Shown in pieces: positions 25,572 to 33,628 of a stretch of 64,000 bases of DNA. Origin of the DNA: Breoghania sp963678585. GTDB taxonomy: Bacteria > Pseudomonadota > Alphaproteobacteria > Rhizobiales > Stappiaceae. How positions within the stretch are numbered: position 1 is the stretch's first letter; the number at the start of each line of letters is the position of its first letter. Under the pieces are notes generated by a model that was not told the origin of the DNA, did no database searches, and saw only the letters and a program-made list of their open reading frames with translations. Location: the NCBI GenBank assembly GCA_963678585.2, contig CAXXGA010000002.1, forward strand, positions 806,001 through 870,000, given 5' to 3'. The translations under genes and the position numbers were made by a program.

Positions 25572-26144
25572 ATGCTCGATAACCAATCGCCTGAGTTGCC
25601 GCGCCCGTTCCGCAGGCTCGCCGCAGCACTTCCCTCATGGCCGCTCGAAATGGTTCTGACGCGGGCCCTGCGTTCGCTCGCCGAGCGTCGCCCTGAGCTG
25701 TTCGAACGCCTCGGCGTCCATTCGCGATGCACCTTCATCGTACGCCCCACCGATCTCGATTACGCCTTTTCCGTCGTGCCGCATCGCTGGCAGGGAAGGG
25801 TGAAGCTCGTGCTGCCTGAAACCCGCGGCGACGTCTATATCGAAGGCCCACTTCTCAGCCTGCTGGGCCTGCTCGATGGCACGCTGGACGGCGATGCCCT
25901 GTTCTTCAACCGGGTGATCTCCGTGCGCGGTCGCACCGATGCCCTGCTGGCCCTGCGCAACGCCATCGAGGAGGCCGAACTGCGTCCTTCCGACCTGCTG
26001 GGCGTGAGCGGCAAGGCGGGCCAGTATACCGATGCCGCCGTTCTCCGCGCCATCGGGATGCTTCAACGCATCGCGACCCGCTCGCAACCCAGCGACACGA
26101 ACCCCGATACGGACGATATCCCGCCCCATCCCGCCGGAGCCTGA
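25572..26144 (+). CDS. ubiT: SCP2-domain accessory factor UbiT for O2-independent ubiquinone synthesis
   Basis: A 190-residue protein with an SCP2 sterol-carrier-like lipid-binding domain: the characteristic FSVVPHRWQGRVKLVLPE and GDALFFNRVISVRGRTDALLALRNAIE are visible. UbiT is thought to hold the hydrophobic ubiquinone intermediates for UbiU-UbiV. A TAGGAGAG ribosome site precedes the ATG. It is the first gene of a tight ubiTUV operon and ends with a Pro/Asp-rich tail. Confidence 0.9.
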   Translation: MLDNQSPELPRPFRRLAAALPSWPLEMVLTRALRSLAERRPELFERLGVHSRCTFIVRPTDLDYAFSVVPHRWQGRVKLVLPETRGDVYIEGPLLSLLGLLDGTLDGDALFFNRVISVRGRTDALLALRNAIEEAELRPSDLLGVSGKAGQYTDAAVLRAIGMLQRIATRSQPSDTNPDTDDIPPHPAGA

Positions 26145-26148
26145 AGAC

Positions 26149-27138
26149 ATGGCCTTAGAACTCGTTTGCCCTGCCGGCACGCCGTCCGCCCTGCGTGCGG
26201 CGGTGGATGCCGGTGCGCATGCGGTCTATTGCGGCTTTGCCGACGAGACCAACGCGCGCAACTTCCCCGGACTGAACTTCTCGCCAGCCGAGATGATCAA
26301 GGGCGTGCAATACGCCCATGACCACGGTGCGAAAGTGCTGATCACGATCAACACTTTCCCCAAGGCGGATTCTTTCGCCCCCTGGGCCAAGGCGCTGGCG
26401 GTTGCCGAAGAAGCCAAGGCCGATGCGGTGATCATCGCCGACATGGCCGTGCTCGACCATGCTGCCAACAACAATCCCGGCCTGCGTCTGCATCTCTCGG
26501 TGCAGGCAGCCGCCAACACGCCTGAGGCCATCGGCTTTTACGCCCGCACCTTCGGCGTGAAGCGCGTGGTGCTGCCGCGCGTTCTCTCCGTGGAAGAGAT
26601 CGCCAAGCTCAACGCCGAAATCGACGTGGAGACGGAAGCCTTCGTCTTCGGCGGGCTTTGCCCGATGACCGAAGGCCGCTGCGCGCTCTCCTCCTATGCG
26701 ACGGGCCGCTCGCCGAACCTGTCGGGTGTCTGCTCGCCGCCGGAATTCGTCGAATATGTCGAGGATGCCGAGGGCACGACCGTGAAGCTTGCGGGCTTCA
26801 CCATCGACCGTTTCGGCCGCGACGAGCCCGCGGGCTATCCGACGCTTTGCAAGGGCAGCTTCAACGCGGGCGGCAAGACCTGTCATCTCTTTGAAGATCC
26901 CGTCAGCCTCAACGCCGCAAGCCTTCTCGGGCGACTGGCGGAAGCCGGAGTGACGGCCTTCAAGATCGAGGGCCGCCAGCGCGGCAAGGGCTATGTGGCG
27001 GAGGTCGTGCGCACCTTCCGTGCCGCCGTCGATGCGCTGGAAGCAGGCCGCGATCCGGTGGAAGCCGAACGCATTCTGGCGGGCCTTGTCGAAGGCGGAC
27101 GCCAGACTTCGGGCGCATACCGGAAGCAGTGGAGATGA
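26149..27138 (+). CDS. ubiU: O2-independent ubiquinone hydroxylase subunit UbiU (peptidase U32 family)
   Basis: A 329-residue U32-family iron-sulphur protein. The four 4Fe-4S ligands known from E. coli UbiU are all found with a constant +2 offset: C171, C178, C195 and C234. GLCPMTEGRCALSSY carries the first two. With UbiV it hydroxylates ubiquinone precursors without oxygen, using prephenate as the oxygen donor. The start at 26149 follows the ubiT stop by 4 nt. Confidence 0.93.
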   Translation: MALELVCPAGTPSALRAAVDAGAHAVYCGFADETNARNFPGLNFSPAEMIKGVQYAHDHGAKVLITINTFPKADSFAPWAKALAVAEEAKADAVIIADMAVLDHAANNNPGLRLHLSVQAAANTPEAIGFYARTFGVKRVVLPRVLSVEEIAKLNAEIDVETEAFVFGGLCPMTEGRCALSSYATGRSPNLSGVCSPPEFVEYVEDAEGTTVKLAGFTIDRFGRDEPAGYPTLCKGSFNAGGKTCHLFEDPVSLNAASLLGRLAEAGVTAFKIEGRQRGKGYVAEVVRTFRAAVDALEAGRDPVEAERILAGLVEGGRQTSGAYRKQWR

Positions 27139-28046
27139 GTGCGATGAAATCCTTTGGTCTCACACTGGGCCCGGTGTTCTTCAACTGGAGCGAAGAGCGC
27201 CTGCGCGAGTTCTATGCCGGGATCGCGGCAGATAGCGCCTATGACCGGGTGCATCTGGGCGAGGTCGTGTGCGGCAAGCGCATGCCTTTCACGGATCGCG
27301 TCTGGCCGGACCTGATCGAGATGCTGGAAGCGGCGGGCAAGGAGGTTGTGGTCTCCGCGCTGGCGCTTCCCGCCACCAAGCGCGAGCGCAAGAGCGTTCT
27401 TGCGATCTGCGAGGATGACGAGCGCCTCGTGGAGATCAACGACATCACGGCGTTGTCCGGGCGCACCGGCAAGCCCTTCGTCGTCGGCCCGCTGGTCAAT
27501 GTCTACAATGAGGGAACGGTCCGCCTGATGGCCTCGCGCGGTGCGCGCACGGTCTGCCTGCCGGTGGAACTGCCCTTGTCGACGGGTTCGGCCATGGCGA
27601 AGGCCTGCCCGGAGGTGGAGTTCGAGGCTTTTGCCTTCGGACGCCTGCCGTTGGCGCTTTCAAGCCGTTGCTATCACGCGCGCCTGCACGGGCTTCACAA
27701 GGATTCCTGCCGCTTCATCTGCGATCAGGATCCTGACGGCCTCGACGTGGAAACCATCGACGGCCAGCCCTTCCTCGCCGCAAACGGTATCCAGACCATG
27801 TCGCATGGCGTGCAGGCTTTCGTGCCGAGCCGCGAGGAAATGGAAGCCGCGGGCCTCTCCCGCCTGCGCGTCTCTCCGCACACCTTCGACATGATCTCCG
27901 TCGGCGAGACCTACCGCGCGCTTCTCGACGGCGAGATAGCGCCCGATCAGGCGCTGGTGCGCCTGCGCAGCCTCGATCTGCCGGGCGATCTCGTTGACGG
28001 CTACTGTACGGGCGCTGCGGGCCACGAGGCGGTCAACTGCGCCTGA
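27135..28046 (+). CDS. ubiV: O2-independent ubiquinone hydroxylase subunit UbiV (peptidase U32 family)
   Basis: A 303-residue partner of UbiU. The 4Fe-4S ligands are C46, C179, C192 and C196, with SSRCYHAR and DSCRFICD around the last three. The start at 27135 overlaps the ubiU stop in an ATGA; ATG 27144 is an alternative. The pair lets the cell keep making ubiquinone under anoxia, which fits a facultative organism with extra redox proteins. Confidence 0.93.
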   Translation: MSAMKSFGLTLGPVFFNWSEERLREFYAGIAADSAYDRVHLGEVVCGKRMPFTDRVWPDLIEMLEAAGKEVVVSALALPATKRERKSVLAICEDDERLVEINDITALSGRTGKPFVVGPLVNVYNEGTVRLMASRGARTVCLPVELPLSTGSAMAKACPEVEFEAFAFGRLPLALSSRCYHARLHGLHKDSCRFICDQDPDGLDVETIDGQPFLAANGIQTMSHGVQAFVPSREEMEAAGLSRLRVSPHTFDMISVGETYRALLDGEIAPDQALVRLRSLDLPGDLVDGYCTGAAGHEAVNCA

Positions 28047-28076
28047 GCGGGGCGGCAACGCATCCGACGTCACACG

Positions 28077-28112
28077 CGCCTCTCGCGAGCCTTCGCGGGA
28101 GGCGTTTTCGTT
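28077..28112 (+). terminator. Rho-independent terminator of ubiTUV
   Basis: A 12-bp stem (CGCCTCTCGCGA / TCGCGGGAGGCG, with one G-U pair), a 4-nt loop and a TTTT run, 31 nt after the ubiV stop. Confidence 0.85.
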
Positions 28113-28141
28113 TGTGGGGCAGGGGAGGTTTGAGAATGTGG

Positions 28142-28188
28142 CCCATCCTTCGAGACGCGGTCTTGCGACCGCTCCTCAGGATGACGTT
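28142..28188 (+). repeat. intergenic palindromic repeat, copy 1
   Basis: The element runs CCATCCTTCGAGACG, then a variable inner hairpin (CGGTC-TTGC-GACCG), then CTCCTCAGGATGACG. The outer ends are conserved in all four copies of this window. It lies downstream of ubiV, facing copy 2 in the opposite orientation. Elements of this type are common between genes in Rhizobiales. Confidence 0.8.
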
Positions 28189-28251
28189 GTGGGGTGTGGC
28201 ATCCAGAAGAGCTACCGGCCCGGAACCATCAGCCCGGAACCATCAACACGA

Positions 28252-28300
28252 TAACGTCATCCTGAGGAGCCTGTGTCGGCAGGCGTCTCGAAGGATAGGC
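28252..28300 (-). repeat. intergenic palindromic repeat, copy 2 (inverted)
   Basis: The reverse complement of the same element: AACGTCATCCTGAGGAG at one end and CGTCTCGAAGGATAGG at the other, with a different inner hairpin (CCTG-TGTCGG-CAGG). Its outer flank AACACGATAACG also matches the flank of copy 3, so those two share a longer common region than the others. Copies 1 and 2 together could fold into a large hairpin. Confidence 0.8.
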
Positions 28301-28407
28301 CGCACGTTCCAAGAACGTCGCCCCCCACGCGCAAACGCAAAAACGCGCTATCAATGCGGCCTGCATTGCGCGACGTATACCGGAAATGTCGGGAGAAAAA
28401 GAGAGGG

Positions 28408-28482
28408 TGGTACGCCCAAGGGGAATCGAACCCCTGTTTCCGCCGTGAAAGGGCGGCGTCCTAACCGCTAGACGATGGGCGC
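28408..28482 (-). tRNA. tRNA-Glu (anticodon TTC)
   Basis: Read on the minus strand, the sequence starts GCGCCCATCGTCTAGCGG and ends with a T-arm of stem CAGGGG/CCCCTT and TTCGATT loop type, then CCA. The anticodon arm is CCGCC-CTTTCAC-GGCGG, giving anticodon TTC (Glu). The CCA end (28408-28410) is encoded. The acceptor stem closes with one terminal G-T pair. It is 75 nt long, normal for tRNA-Glu. Confidence 0.95.
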
Positions 28483-28595
28483 CCAAGAACCGCGTCGTCC
28501 GCGGCTTGTGGGCGGGTTTATAGTGAGGTTTTTCTATCCCCGCAAGGGGTGTCTCACATTCCGTGCGATCTTTTCCAAAGGATCTGTATAAATGC

Positions 28596-28657
28596 CCGAA
28601 ACCCGCAGAAATATTGGGGTTTCGGCAGGCGAGCCCGACCGCTTTTCACGGTCGGGC
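28596..28657 (-). terminator. two tandem hairpins downstream of gloA
   Basis: Two perfect 9-bp stems lie between gloA and the tRNA: GCCCGACCG / CGGTCGGGC (28633-28657) and CCGAAACCC / GGGTTTCGG (28596-28625). Neither has a clean T-run on the minus strand. They may end or protect the gloA transcript. Confidence 0.45.
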
Positions 28658-28700
28658 CGCATGTTTTCGCGGAAAAACGGCGATTGTCGGCCAGCCGGTG

Positions 28701-29141
28701 CTACCACTCGCCGGTATTTCCCATCGATGCCCACGGCTCCTGTGCGGGCAGTGAATCGCCCTTTTGCAGAAGTTCGATGGAAATGTTGTCCGGCGAGCGG
28801 ATGAAGGCCATGCGCCCGTCGCGCGGCGGACGGTTGATGGTCACGCCCGCTTTCATCAGCCGGTCGCAGGTCGCGTAGATATCGTCGACCTCATAGGCCA
28901 GATGCCCGAAGTTGCGTCCGCCGGAATAGGTTTCCGGGTCCCAGTTGTAGGTGAGTTCCAGCAAGGGGGCGGCACGCTCGCGCCCGGTGGCCTCGTCGCC
29001 GGGGGCGGCGAGGAAGATCAGCGTATAGCGCCCGGCCTCGCTGTCCTTGCGGTTGACCTCTATCAACCCGAACTTGGTGCAGTAGAAATCCAGCGCCGCG
29101 TCTATATCGGCAATACGAACCATTGTGTGAAGATACCGCAT
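28701..29141 (-). CDS. gloA: lactoylglutathione lyase (glyoxalase I)
   Basis: A 146-residue single-domain-pair glyoxalase I. All four metal ligands are present at the expected places: H5, E62, H80 and E123. TMVRIADIDAALDFY and NFGHLAYEVDDIY are characteristic. It converts the hemithioacetal of methylglyoxal and glutathione to S-lactoylglutathione and so detoxifies methylglyoxal. The start at 29141 (MRYLHTMVR) fits the family and has AGAG upstream. It is divergent from the sirtuin gene. Confidence 0.93.
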   Translation of the reverse strand: MRYLHTMVRIADIDAALDFYCTKFGLIEVNRKDSEAGRYTLIFLAAPGDEATGRERAAPLLELTYNWDPETYSGGRNFGHLAYEVDDIYATCDRLMKAGVTINRPPRDGRMAFIRSPDNISIELLQKGDSLPAQEPWASMGNTGEW

Positions 29142-29252
29142 GCAGGCTCTCTTGATCTGGAATGATATAAGGTTGATGACTGTGCCCTTGAGCCGGGACG
29201 GGTCATGATGAATCCGTCCGACTGTGAAAGCCCAGGGCGCGAATTTCAAGAT

Positions 29253-30011
29253 ATGACAGTCGTAACCGACATCAATGCCGGCCGGGAAACTTTGTCCCGG
29301 CTGATCGAGGAAAGCCGCCGTTGCGTGGTCTTTACGGGCGCGGGCATTTCAACCGAGTCCGGTATTCCGGACTTCCGTAGTCCCGGCGGGATCTGGACGC
29401 GGAAGAAGGAAATCCTGTTCGACGAGTTCGTCGCCGACGAGGCGACGCGGCTGGAGGACTGGGATCGCCGTTTCGAGATGAACGAACAGTTCGACGCCGC
29501 CGAGCCCAACGCCGGGCACATCGCCATTGCAAAGCTGCAGCAGCAGCGCAAGGTGCTGGCTGTCATCACCCAGAATATCGACGGCCTGCACCAGCGCTCC
29601 GGCTGCGTGCCCGAACGGGTGGTGGAACTGCACGGGAACGCCACATATGGCGCCTGCCTCGATTGCGAGGCGCGTCAGGAACTGGGCGACGTCCGTACCT
29701 GTATCGAAGAGACGGGCCACGCGCCGCGTTGCGACGACTGCGGCGGACTGGTGAAGGCGGCGGTCATCAATTTCGGTCAGGCGATGCCTGTGGACGCGAT
29801 GCAAAAGGCCTTGATGCTTTCGGAGACCTGCGATCTCTTTGTCGTGGCCGGGTCTTCGCTTCTGGTCCAGCCTGCCGCATCGTTACCTGTGATTGCTGCA
29901 AGGCAGGGGGCACATCTCGTGATTATCAATCGCGATCCCACGCCGCTTGATGACGTTGCGGAGCTTGTATTGCGCGGCAGTATAGGAGCATTCCTGGGGG
30001 GAATTGAGTGA
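29253..30011 (+). CDS. NAD-dependent protein deacylase, Sir2 family
   Basis: A 252-residue sirtuin. GAGISTESGIPDFRS (29-43) binds NAD; TQNIDGLH (106-113) and the catalytic H127 in VELHGN follow; zinc ligands are C135, C138, C160 and C163. Late motifs GSSLLVQPAASLP and INRDPTPLD complete the Rossmann half. It removes acyl groups from lysines, releasing nicotinamide. The start at 29253 fits family length; ATG 29205 is in frame, and neither has a strong ribosome site. Called npdA/cobB in other genomes; the exact subclass is not resolved here. Confidence 0.9.
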   Translation: MTVVTDINAGRETLSRLIEESRRCVVFTGAGISTESGIPDFRSPGGIWTRKKEILFDEFVADEATRLEDWDRRFEMNEQFDAAEPNAGHIAIAKLQQQRKVLAVITQNIDGLHQRSGCVPERVVELHGNATYGACLDCEARQELGDVRTCIEETGHAPRCDDCGGLVKAAVINFGQAMPVDAMQKALMLSETCDLFVVAGSSLLVQPAASLPVIAARQGAHLVIINRDPTPLDDVAELVLRGSIGAFLGGIE

Positions 30012-30152
30012 TTTGACGTATTGAGCGAGAGAAATTTGCGATTTTTTCACGATTTGCTCTGGCGGTCCGGGCGCTGAATGCTATCCTTTGGTCGCGGAAT
30101 CAGTACGCCAGCGTGCTTGTGTGATGTGGTTTGGATACGGGGCGGAGATCAA

Positions 30153-30737
30153 ATGGGGGTCAAGCTAGCTTCGGACTTGAGTCCATTTGAAGGTCGGACG
30201 GAATCCGACGATTCCGCCGTCGATGTTCGTGAGGTTGCAGGAACCATCAAGTGGTTCGACGTCGGTAAAGGGTACGGTTTTATCGTCCCCGACGACGGAG
30301 GTGCGGACGTTCTTCTCCATGTCACATGCCTGAGGCGCGACGGTTTTCAGACAGCCTATGAAGGCGCACGCGTTGTGTGCGAGGTTCTGGATCGTCCCAA
30401 GGGCCTTCAGGCATTCCGCGTCCTTTCCATGGACGAGTCCTCTGCCGTTCATCCCTCGCAGCTTCCGCCGTCGCGCACCCACGTTCAGGTGACGCCCAGC
30501 GGAGGCTTCGAGCGCACCACGGTGAAATGGTTCAACCGGGTGAAGGGCTACGGCTTCCTGACCCGCGGCGACGGCACGCCGGACATTTTCGTCCACATGG
30601 AAACGCTCCGCCGTTTCGGTATTGCCGAACTGCGGCCGGGCCAGGCGGTCATGGTCCGTTTCGGCGAGGGCCCCAAGGGCCTGATGGTTGCCGAGATCCG
30701 GCCCGAGGGGCCGAGCAGCATTCCCCAGTCGCACTGA
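30153..30737 (+). CDS. double cold-shock-domain protein
   Basis: A 194-residue protein with two cold-shock domains joined by a Ser/Pro-rich linker. Domain 1 carries TIKWFDVGKGYGFIVPDDG (about 31-49) and domain 2 carries TVKWFNRVKGYGFLTRGDG (about 122-140). The RNP1-type KGYGF is intact in both and RNP2 is degenerate in the first (VLLHV rather than VFVH). This two-domain form is common in alphaproteobacteria and binds single-stranded nucleic acids. The start at 30153 has GGAG 6 nt upstream. An AT-rich 140-bp leader precedes it. Confidence 0.93.
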   Translation: MGVKLASDLSPFEGRTESDDSAVDVREVAGTIKWFDVGKGYGFIVPDDGGADVLLHVTCLRRDGFQTAYEGARVVCEVLDRPKGLQAFRVLSMDESSAVHPSQLPPSRTHVQVTPSGGFERTTVKWFNRVKGYGFLTRGDGTPDIFVHMETLRRFGIAELRPGQAVMVRFGEGPKGLMVAEIRPEGPSSIPQSH

Positions 30738-30770
30738 GGCGAGTGCGGTTTCAGCGCTGAGCGTGGATGA

Positions 30771-30795
30771 GGCCGGGCATTGCTCCGGCCTTTTT
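30771..30795 (+). terminator. Rho-independent terminator of the cold-shock gene
   Basis: A stem GGCCGG / CCGGCC with an 8-nt loop, followed by five Ts, 34 nt after the stop codon. Confidence 0.85.
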
Positions 30796-30871
30796 GTTGG
30801 GCGGTTGAGGATGTCCCCACGTGGCGCGTCGCTGTTCCAGGGCAGGGCCCGCTGTTCGGTATGAGTGTGTA

Positions 30872-30925
30872 GCCCATTCTTCGAGACGGGCCTTCGGCCC
30901 TCCTCAGGATGGCGTTATCGTGTTG
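30872..30925 (+). repeat. intergenic palindromic repeat, copy 3
   Basis: CCATTCTTCGAGACG, an inner hairpin (GGGCC-TTC-GGCCC), then TCCTCAGGATGGCG. The following TTATCGTGTTGAT also flanks copy 2 in reverse, so homology runs past the core. It forms an inverted pair with copy 4. Confidence 0.8.
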
Positions 30926-30982
30926 ATAGACCTTCTTAAGGTCGGTCACACCCGCAATGCACTCCCAAGACCCGCCACCTAC

Positions 30983-31031
30983 TCAACGTCATCCTGAGGA
31001 GCGGTCGCAAGACTGCGTCTCGAAGGATGGC
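30983..31031 (-). repeat. intergenic palindromic repeat, copy 4 (inverted)
   Basis: Reverse orientation: AACGTCATCCTGAGGAG, an inner region CGGTC-GCAA-GACTG, then CGTCTCGAAGGATGG. The inner arm resembles that of copy 1, so copies 1 and 4 are nearest relatives in the centre. Confidence 0.8.
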
Positions 31032-31105
31032 CAGGAGTCCTCAGGCCCGCGCATCGCGCCATCGAACCGGCATGAGAAGCGTCATCTCGGGAAAATCGTC
31101 ACCCC

Positions 31106-31146
31106 AAAAAGAGTTGCGGCGACATGCCGGGGAAACATGTCGCCGC
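31106..31146 (-). terminator. Rho-independent terminator of the small exported protein gene
   Basis: A perfect 11-bp stem (GCGGCGACATG at 31116-31126 and CATGTCGCCGC at 31136-31146) with a 9-nt loop. On the minus strand it is followed by AACTC and five Ts, 39 nt after the stop of the gene at 31185. Confidence 0.85.
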
Positions 31147-31184
31147 CTTGGGGGTCAGGAAATCCGCCGCTAGGGGTCAGCGGA

Positions 31185-31478
31185 TCACTGCTCAATCCGG
31201 CGCTTGACCAGAACGGTCGTCGTCGCGTCGGCTTGATAGGAGGTGGTCCGGAAGGACTCACCGGGTTTCGTCCATGAGACGCGGCTGGCGAGAGTGCCGC
31301 AGCCGCTTCCGACGTCGGATATGACGTCGGACCCACAGGCAACTGAAAACTCCATTTGCAGGCGGTCGCCTTTTTTAACGATGCCCTCTTCGGAAGCCGG
31401 ATGATTACCGATTCCGGCGAAAAGAAGAGCGGAGCTGCCTAAAACGGCTCCAACCGCCAGGATCCATGCTTTGCTCAT
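31185..31478 (-). CDS. small exported protein of unknown function
   Basis: A 97-residue protein with a hydrophobic N-terminal segment (about residues 4-22) that is either a signal peptide or a membrane anchor. The start at 31478 has GGAGG 8 nt upstream. The mature part holds two cysteines (in VACGSD and GSGCGTL) that could form a disulphide and ends with a basic KRRIEQ. No family is recognised. It is monocistronic with its own terminator, which supports a real gene. Confidence 0.75.
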   Translation of the reverse strand: MSKAWILAVGAVLGSSALLFAGIGNHPASEEGIVKKGDRLQMEFSVACGSDVISDVGSGCGTLASRVSWTKPGESFRTTSYQADATTTVLVKRRIEQ

Positions 31479-31865
31479 TGTTTTCGCCTCCCTGGCATAA
31501 AAGCAACTATACAACGAAAAACGCAAGCGAAGAACAGAAAAAAATTGTGTGTTGCAGAGTGGCAACTCTGACAAATGGCGAAAAGCGGTTGTTTATCCCG
31601 CAGAAACGTTGGGGTTCCGGCGCTGCGGTGCGGTTGGAGATCAACATTACGCGAGCCCGGTCCCGGCGCAGGATCGGTGCGGGGAGGGGGCGTTTCAGGG
31701 CGCGCGCACACGCGAAGGGGCGTCTTCAATAAGGCGGGCGCCATGCGGGGCGGCTTCCGGTTGCGTGGCCGGTCCCGGCATGCGGGGCGGTTTGCGGGCC
31801 TGATCCTGTCAAAACGGGCATTTCCGTTATTGTTTCCGTGCGGAGAGCCATTTAGAGAAGGGGGC
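31479..31865. other. 387-bp intergenic region between a small exported protein gene and coaD
   Basis: No gene is supported. The first 80 bp are AT-rich and contain a perfect inverted repeat CAGAGT-GGCA-ACTCTG (31555-31570), 77-92 nt upstream of the small gene, a possible operator. The rest is GC-rich and plausibly holds the coaD promoter, though no clear -35/-10 pair was found. Confidence 0.5.
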
Positions 31866-32363
31866 ATGACACGCATTGCGCTTTATCCCGGCTCCTTCGA
31901 TCCGGTCACGAACGGCCATATCGACATCCTGCGCCAGTCGCTTGCGCTGGCGGATCGTGTCGTTGTGGCCATTGGCATTCATCCCGGCAAGAAGCCGCTT
32001 TTCTCGCTTGAGGAGCGGCGCGCGATGATTCACGCGGTGGCGCAGGAGAATTTCGGCGCCGATGCGGATCGCATCGAGGTCGTCGCCTTCGACAATCTCG
32101 TTGTGGAGGCCGCGCGCGCGCACGGGGCAAACGTGCTCATCCGCGGCCTGCGCGACGGGACGGATCTCGATTACGAGATGCAGATGGCGGGTACCAACGG
32201 TGCGATTGCGCCGGATGTGCACACGGTCTTTCTGCCTGCCTCGCCGGCCGTACGCCATATCGCCGCCACGCTTGTGCGCCAGATCGCTGCCATGGGCGGC
32301 GACGTCTCGCCGCTGGCGCCTGCCAGCGTCGTTCGCGAGCTTGCCCGTAAACTCGGCGCCTGA
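31866..32363 (+). CDS. coaD: pantetheine-phosphate adenylyltransferase
   Basis: A 165-residue nucleotidyltransferase that makes dephospho-CoA from 4'-phosphopantetheine and ATP. YPGSFDPVTNGHIDIL holds the T/HxGH nucleotide motif; GLRDGTDLDYEMQMAGTN and the IAATLVRQIAAMGGDVS segment (the ISSTxVR equivalent) complete the active site. The start at 31866 follows AGAAGGGGG. A short gap leads to the cyclophilin genes. Confidence 0.95.
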   Translation: MTRIALYPGSFDPVTNGHIDILRQSLALADRVVVAIGIHPGKKPLFSLEERRAMIHAVAQENFGADADRIEVVAFDNLVVEAARAHGANVLIRGLRDGTDLDYEMQMAGTNGAIAPDVHTVFLPASPAVRHIAATLVRQIAAMGGDVSPLAPASVVRELARKLGA

Positions 32364-32434
32364 AATCGGCCCGACCGGACGCCGTGCCCCAACCGGACAG
32401 GCGGCCGCCGACATTCAAACGAGGAGATCCCCAC

Positions 32435-32968
32435 GTGCTTCGCAGCCTTTTCTTCGCCGCCGCGCTGGCCATGGCTTTCACCGGCGTCGTGCGCGCGCAG
32501 GACACCGACCCCGAAAACACGCTCATTCTTGAGCTGAAGGACGGCCCGGTCGTCATCAAGATGCTTCCCGACGTTGCGCCCAAGCATGTGGCGCAGATCA
32601 AGAAGCTGGTGCGCCAGAAGTTCTATGACGGCATCGTCTTCCACCGCGTGATCAGCGGTTTCATGGCGCAGACGGGCGACCCGACCGGCACCGGCATGGG
32701 CGGTTCCGAGCTTCCCGACATTCCGGCGGAGTTCTCCAAGGTGCCCTTTGAGCGCGGAACCGTGGGCATGGCCCGTTCGTCCAAGCCGGACAGCGCGAAT
32801 TCGCAGTTCTTCATCATGTTTGCGCCGGGCTCCTTCCTCAACGGCAAATACACCGTCTGGGGTGAAGTCGTCGACGGGATGGCGAATGTAGACAAGATCG
32901 CGCGCGGCGAGCCGCCCGCAACCCCGGACAAGATCATCAGCATGCGCGTTCAGGCCGACCTGAAGTAA
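32435..32968 (+). CDS. ppiA: periplasmic peptidyl-prolyl cis-trans isomerase (cyclophilin)
   Basis: A 177-residue exported cyclophilin. The start is GTG at 32435, chosen because GGAG lies 8 nt upstream and because it begins a clean signal peptide (ending VVRA/Q). The core has FYDGIVFHRVISGFMAQTGD and the active-site segment SQFFIMF. It is the periplasmic member of a tandem cyclophilin pair and probably assists folding of exported proteins. Confidence 0.92.
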   Translation: MLRSLFFAAALAMAFTGVVRAQDTDPENTLILELKDGPVVIKMLPDVAPKHVAQIKKLVRQKFYDGIVFHRVISGFMAQTGDPTGTGMGGSELPDIPAEFSKVPFERGTVGMARSSKPDSANSQFFIMFAPGSFLNGKYTVWGEVVDGMANVDKIARGEPPATPDKIISMRVQADLK

Positions 32969-33021
32969 GGCCGACGCAGTAAAATTCGAGCCCCTAAACG
33001 GTAAAACGAGAGGATAAGGCT

Positions 33022-33495
33022 TTGGCCGATATCAAGGATCCTGAAAACACGCTGCTCATGGAAACCTCCAAGGGCCCGGTCGTCATCGAAATGCGTCCCG
33101 ACCTCGCGCCCGGCCATGTCGCGCGCATCAAGGAGCTTGTCCGCGACGGCTTCTACGACGGCATCGTCTTCCACCGCGTGATCGACGGCTTCATGGCGCA
33201 GACCGGCTGCCCGCAGGGCCTCGGCACCGGCGGTTCCGGCAAGAAGCTGAAGGCGGAGTTCTCCTCCGAACCGCACGTGCGCGGCACCTGCTCCATGGCC
33301 CGCGCCGCCGACCCCAATTCCGGCGACAGCCAGTTCTTCATCTGCTTTGCCGACAGCACCTGGCTCAACGGCCAGTACACCGTCTGGGGCAAGGTGATCG
33401 AAGGCATGGAGAACGTGGACCAGATCAAGCGCGGCGAGCCCGTGCGCGACCCGGACAACATCGTCTCCATCAAGGTTGCGGCCGACGCGGCCTGA
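33022..33495 (+). CDS. ppiB: cytoplasmic peptidyl-prolyl cis-trans isomerase (cyclophilin)
   Basis: A 157-residue cyclophilin without a signal peptide, closely similar to its upstream neighbour and evidently a tandem duplicate. The start is TTG at 33022, preceded by GAGAGGATAAGG. Active-site segments FYDGIVFHRVIDGFMAQTGC and DSQFFICF are intact. Confidence 0.93.
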   Translation: MADIKDPENTLLMETSKGPVVIEMRPDLAPGHVARIKELVRDGFYDGIVFHRVIDGFMAQTGCPQGLGTGGSGKKLKAEFSSEPHVRGTCSMARAADPNSGDSQFFICFADSTWLNGQYTVWGKVIEGMENVDQIKRGEPVRDPDNIVSIKVAADAA

Positions 33496-33527
33496 GGCTG
33501 AAAGCCTTCCTCGAAATAACATCAGGC

Positions 33528-33554
33528 GGCGGCGCGGGGCATCCTCGCGCCGCC
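33528..33554 (+). terminator. hairpin after ppiB
   Basis: A perfect 9-bp stem (GGCGGCGCG / CGCGCCGCC) with a 9-nt loop, followed by a weak T-rich stretch (GTTCCTTTGTTG), 32 nt after the ppiB stop. Confidence 0.6.
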
Positions 33555-33628
33555 GTTCCTTTGTTGACCGGCTCCCGCCGTGAGCCTAAGACAGCGCCCC
33601 TGACGAGTCCCCCCGAATGCGTGCCCAA

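Noticed and set aside
28142..31031. CRISPR array
   Set aside because: Only four copies occur, in both orientations and unevenly spaced, with no cas genes.
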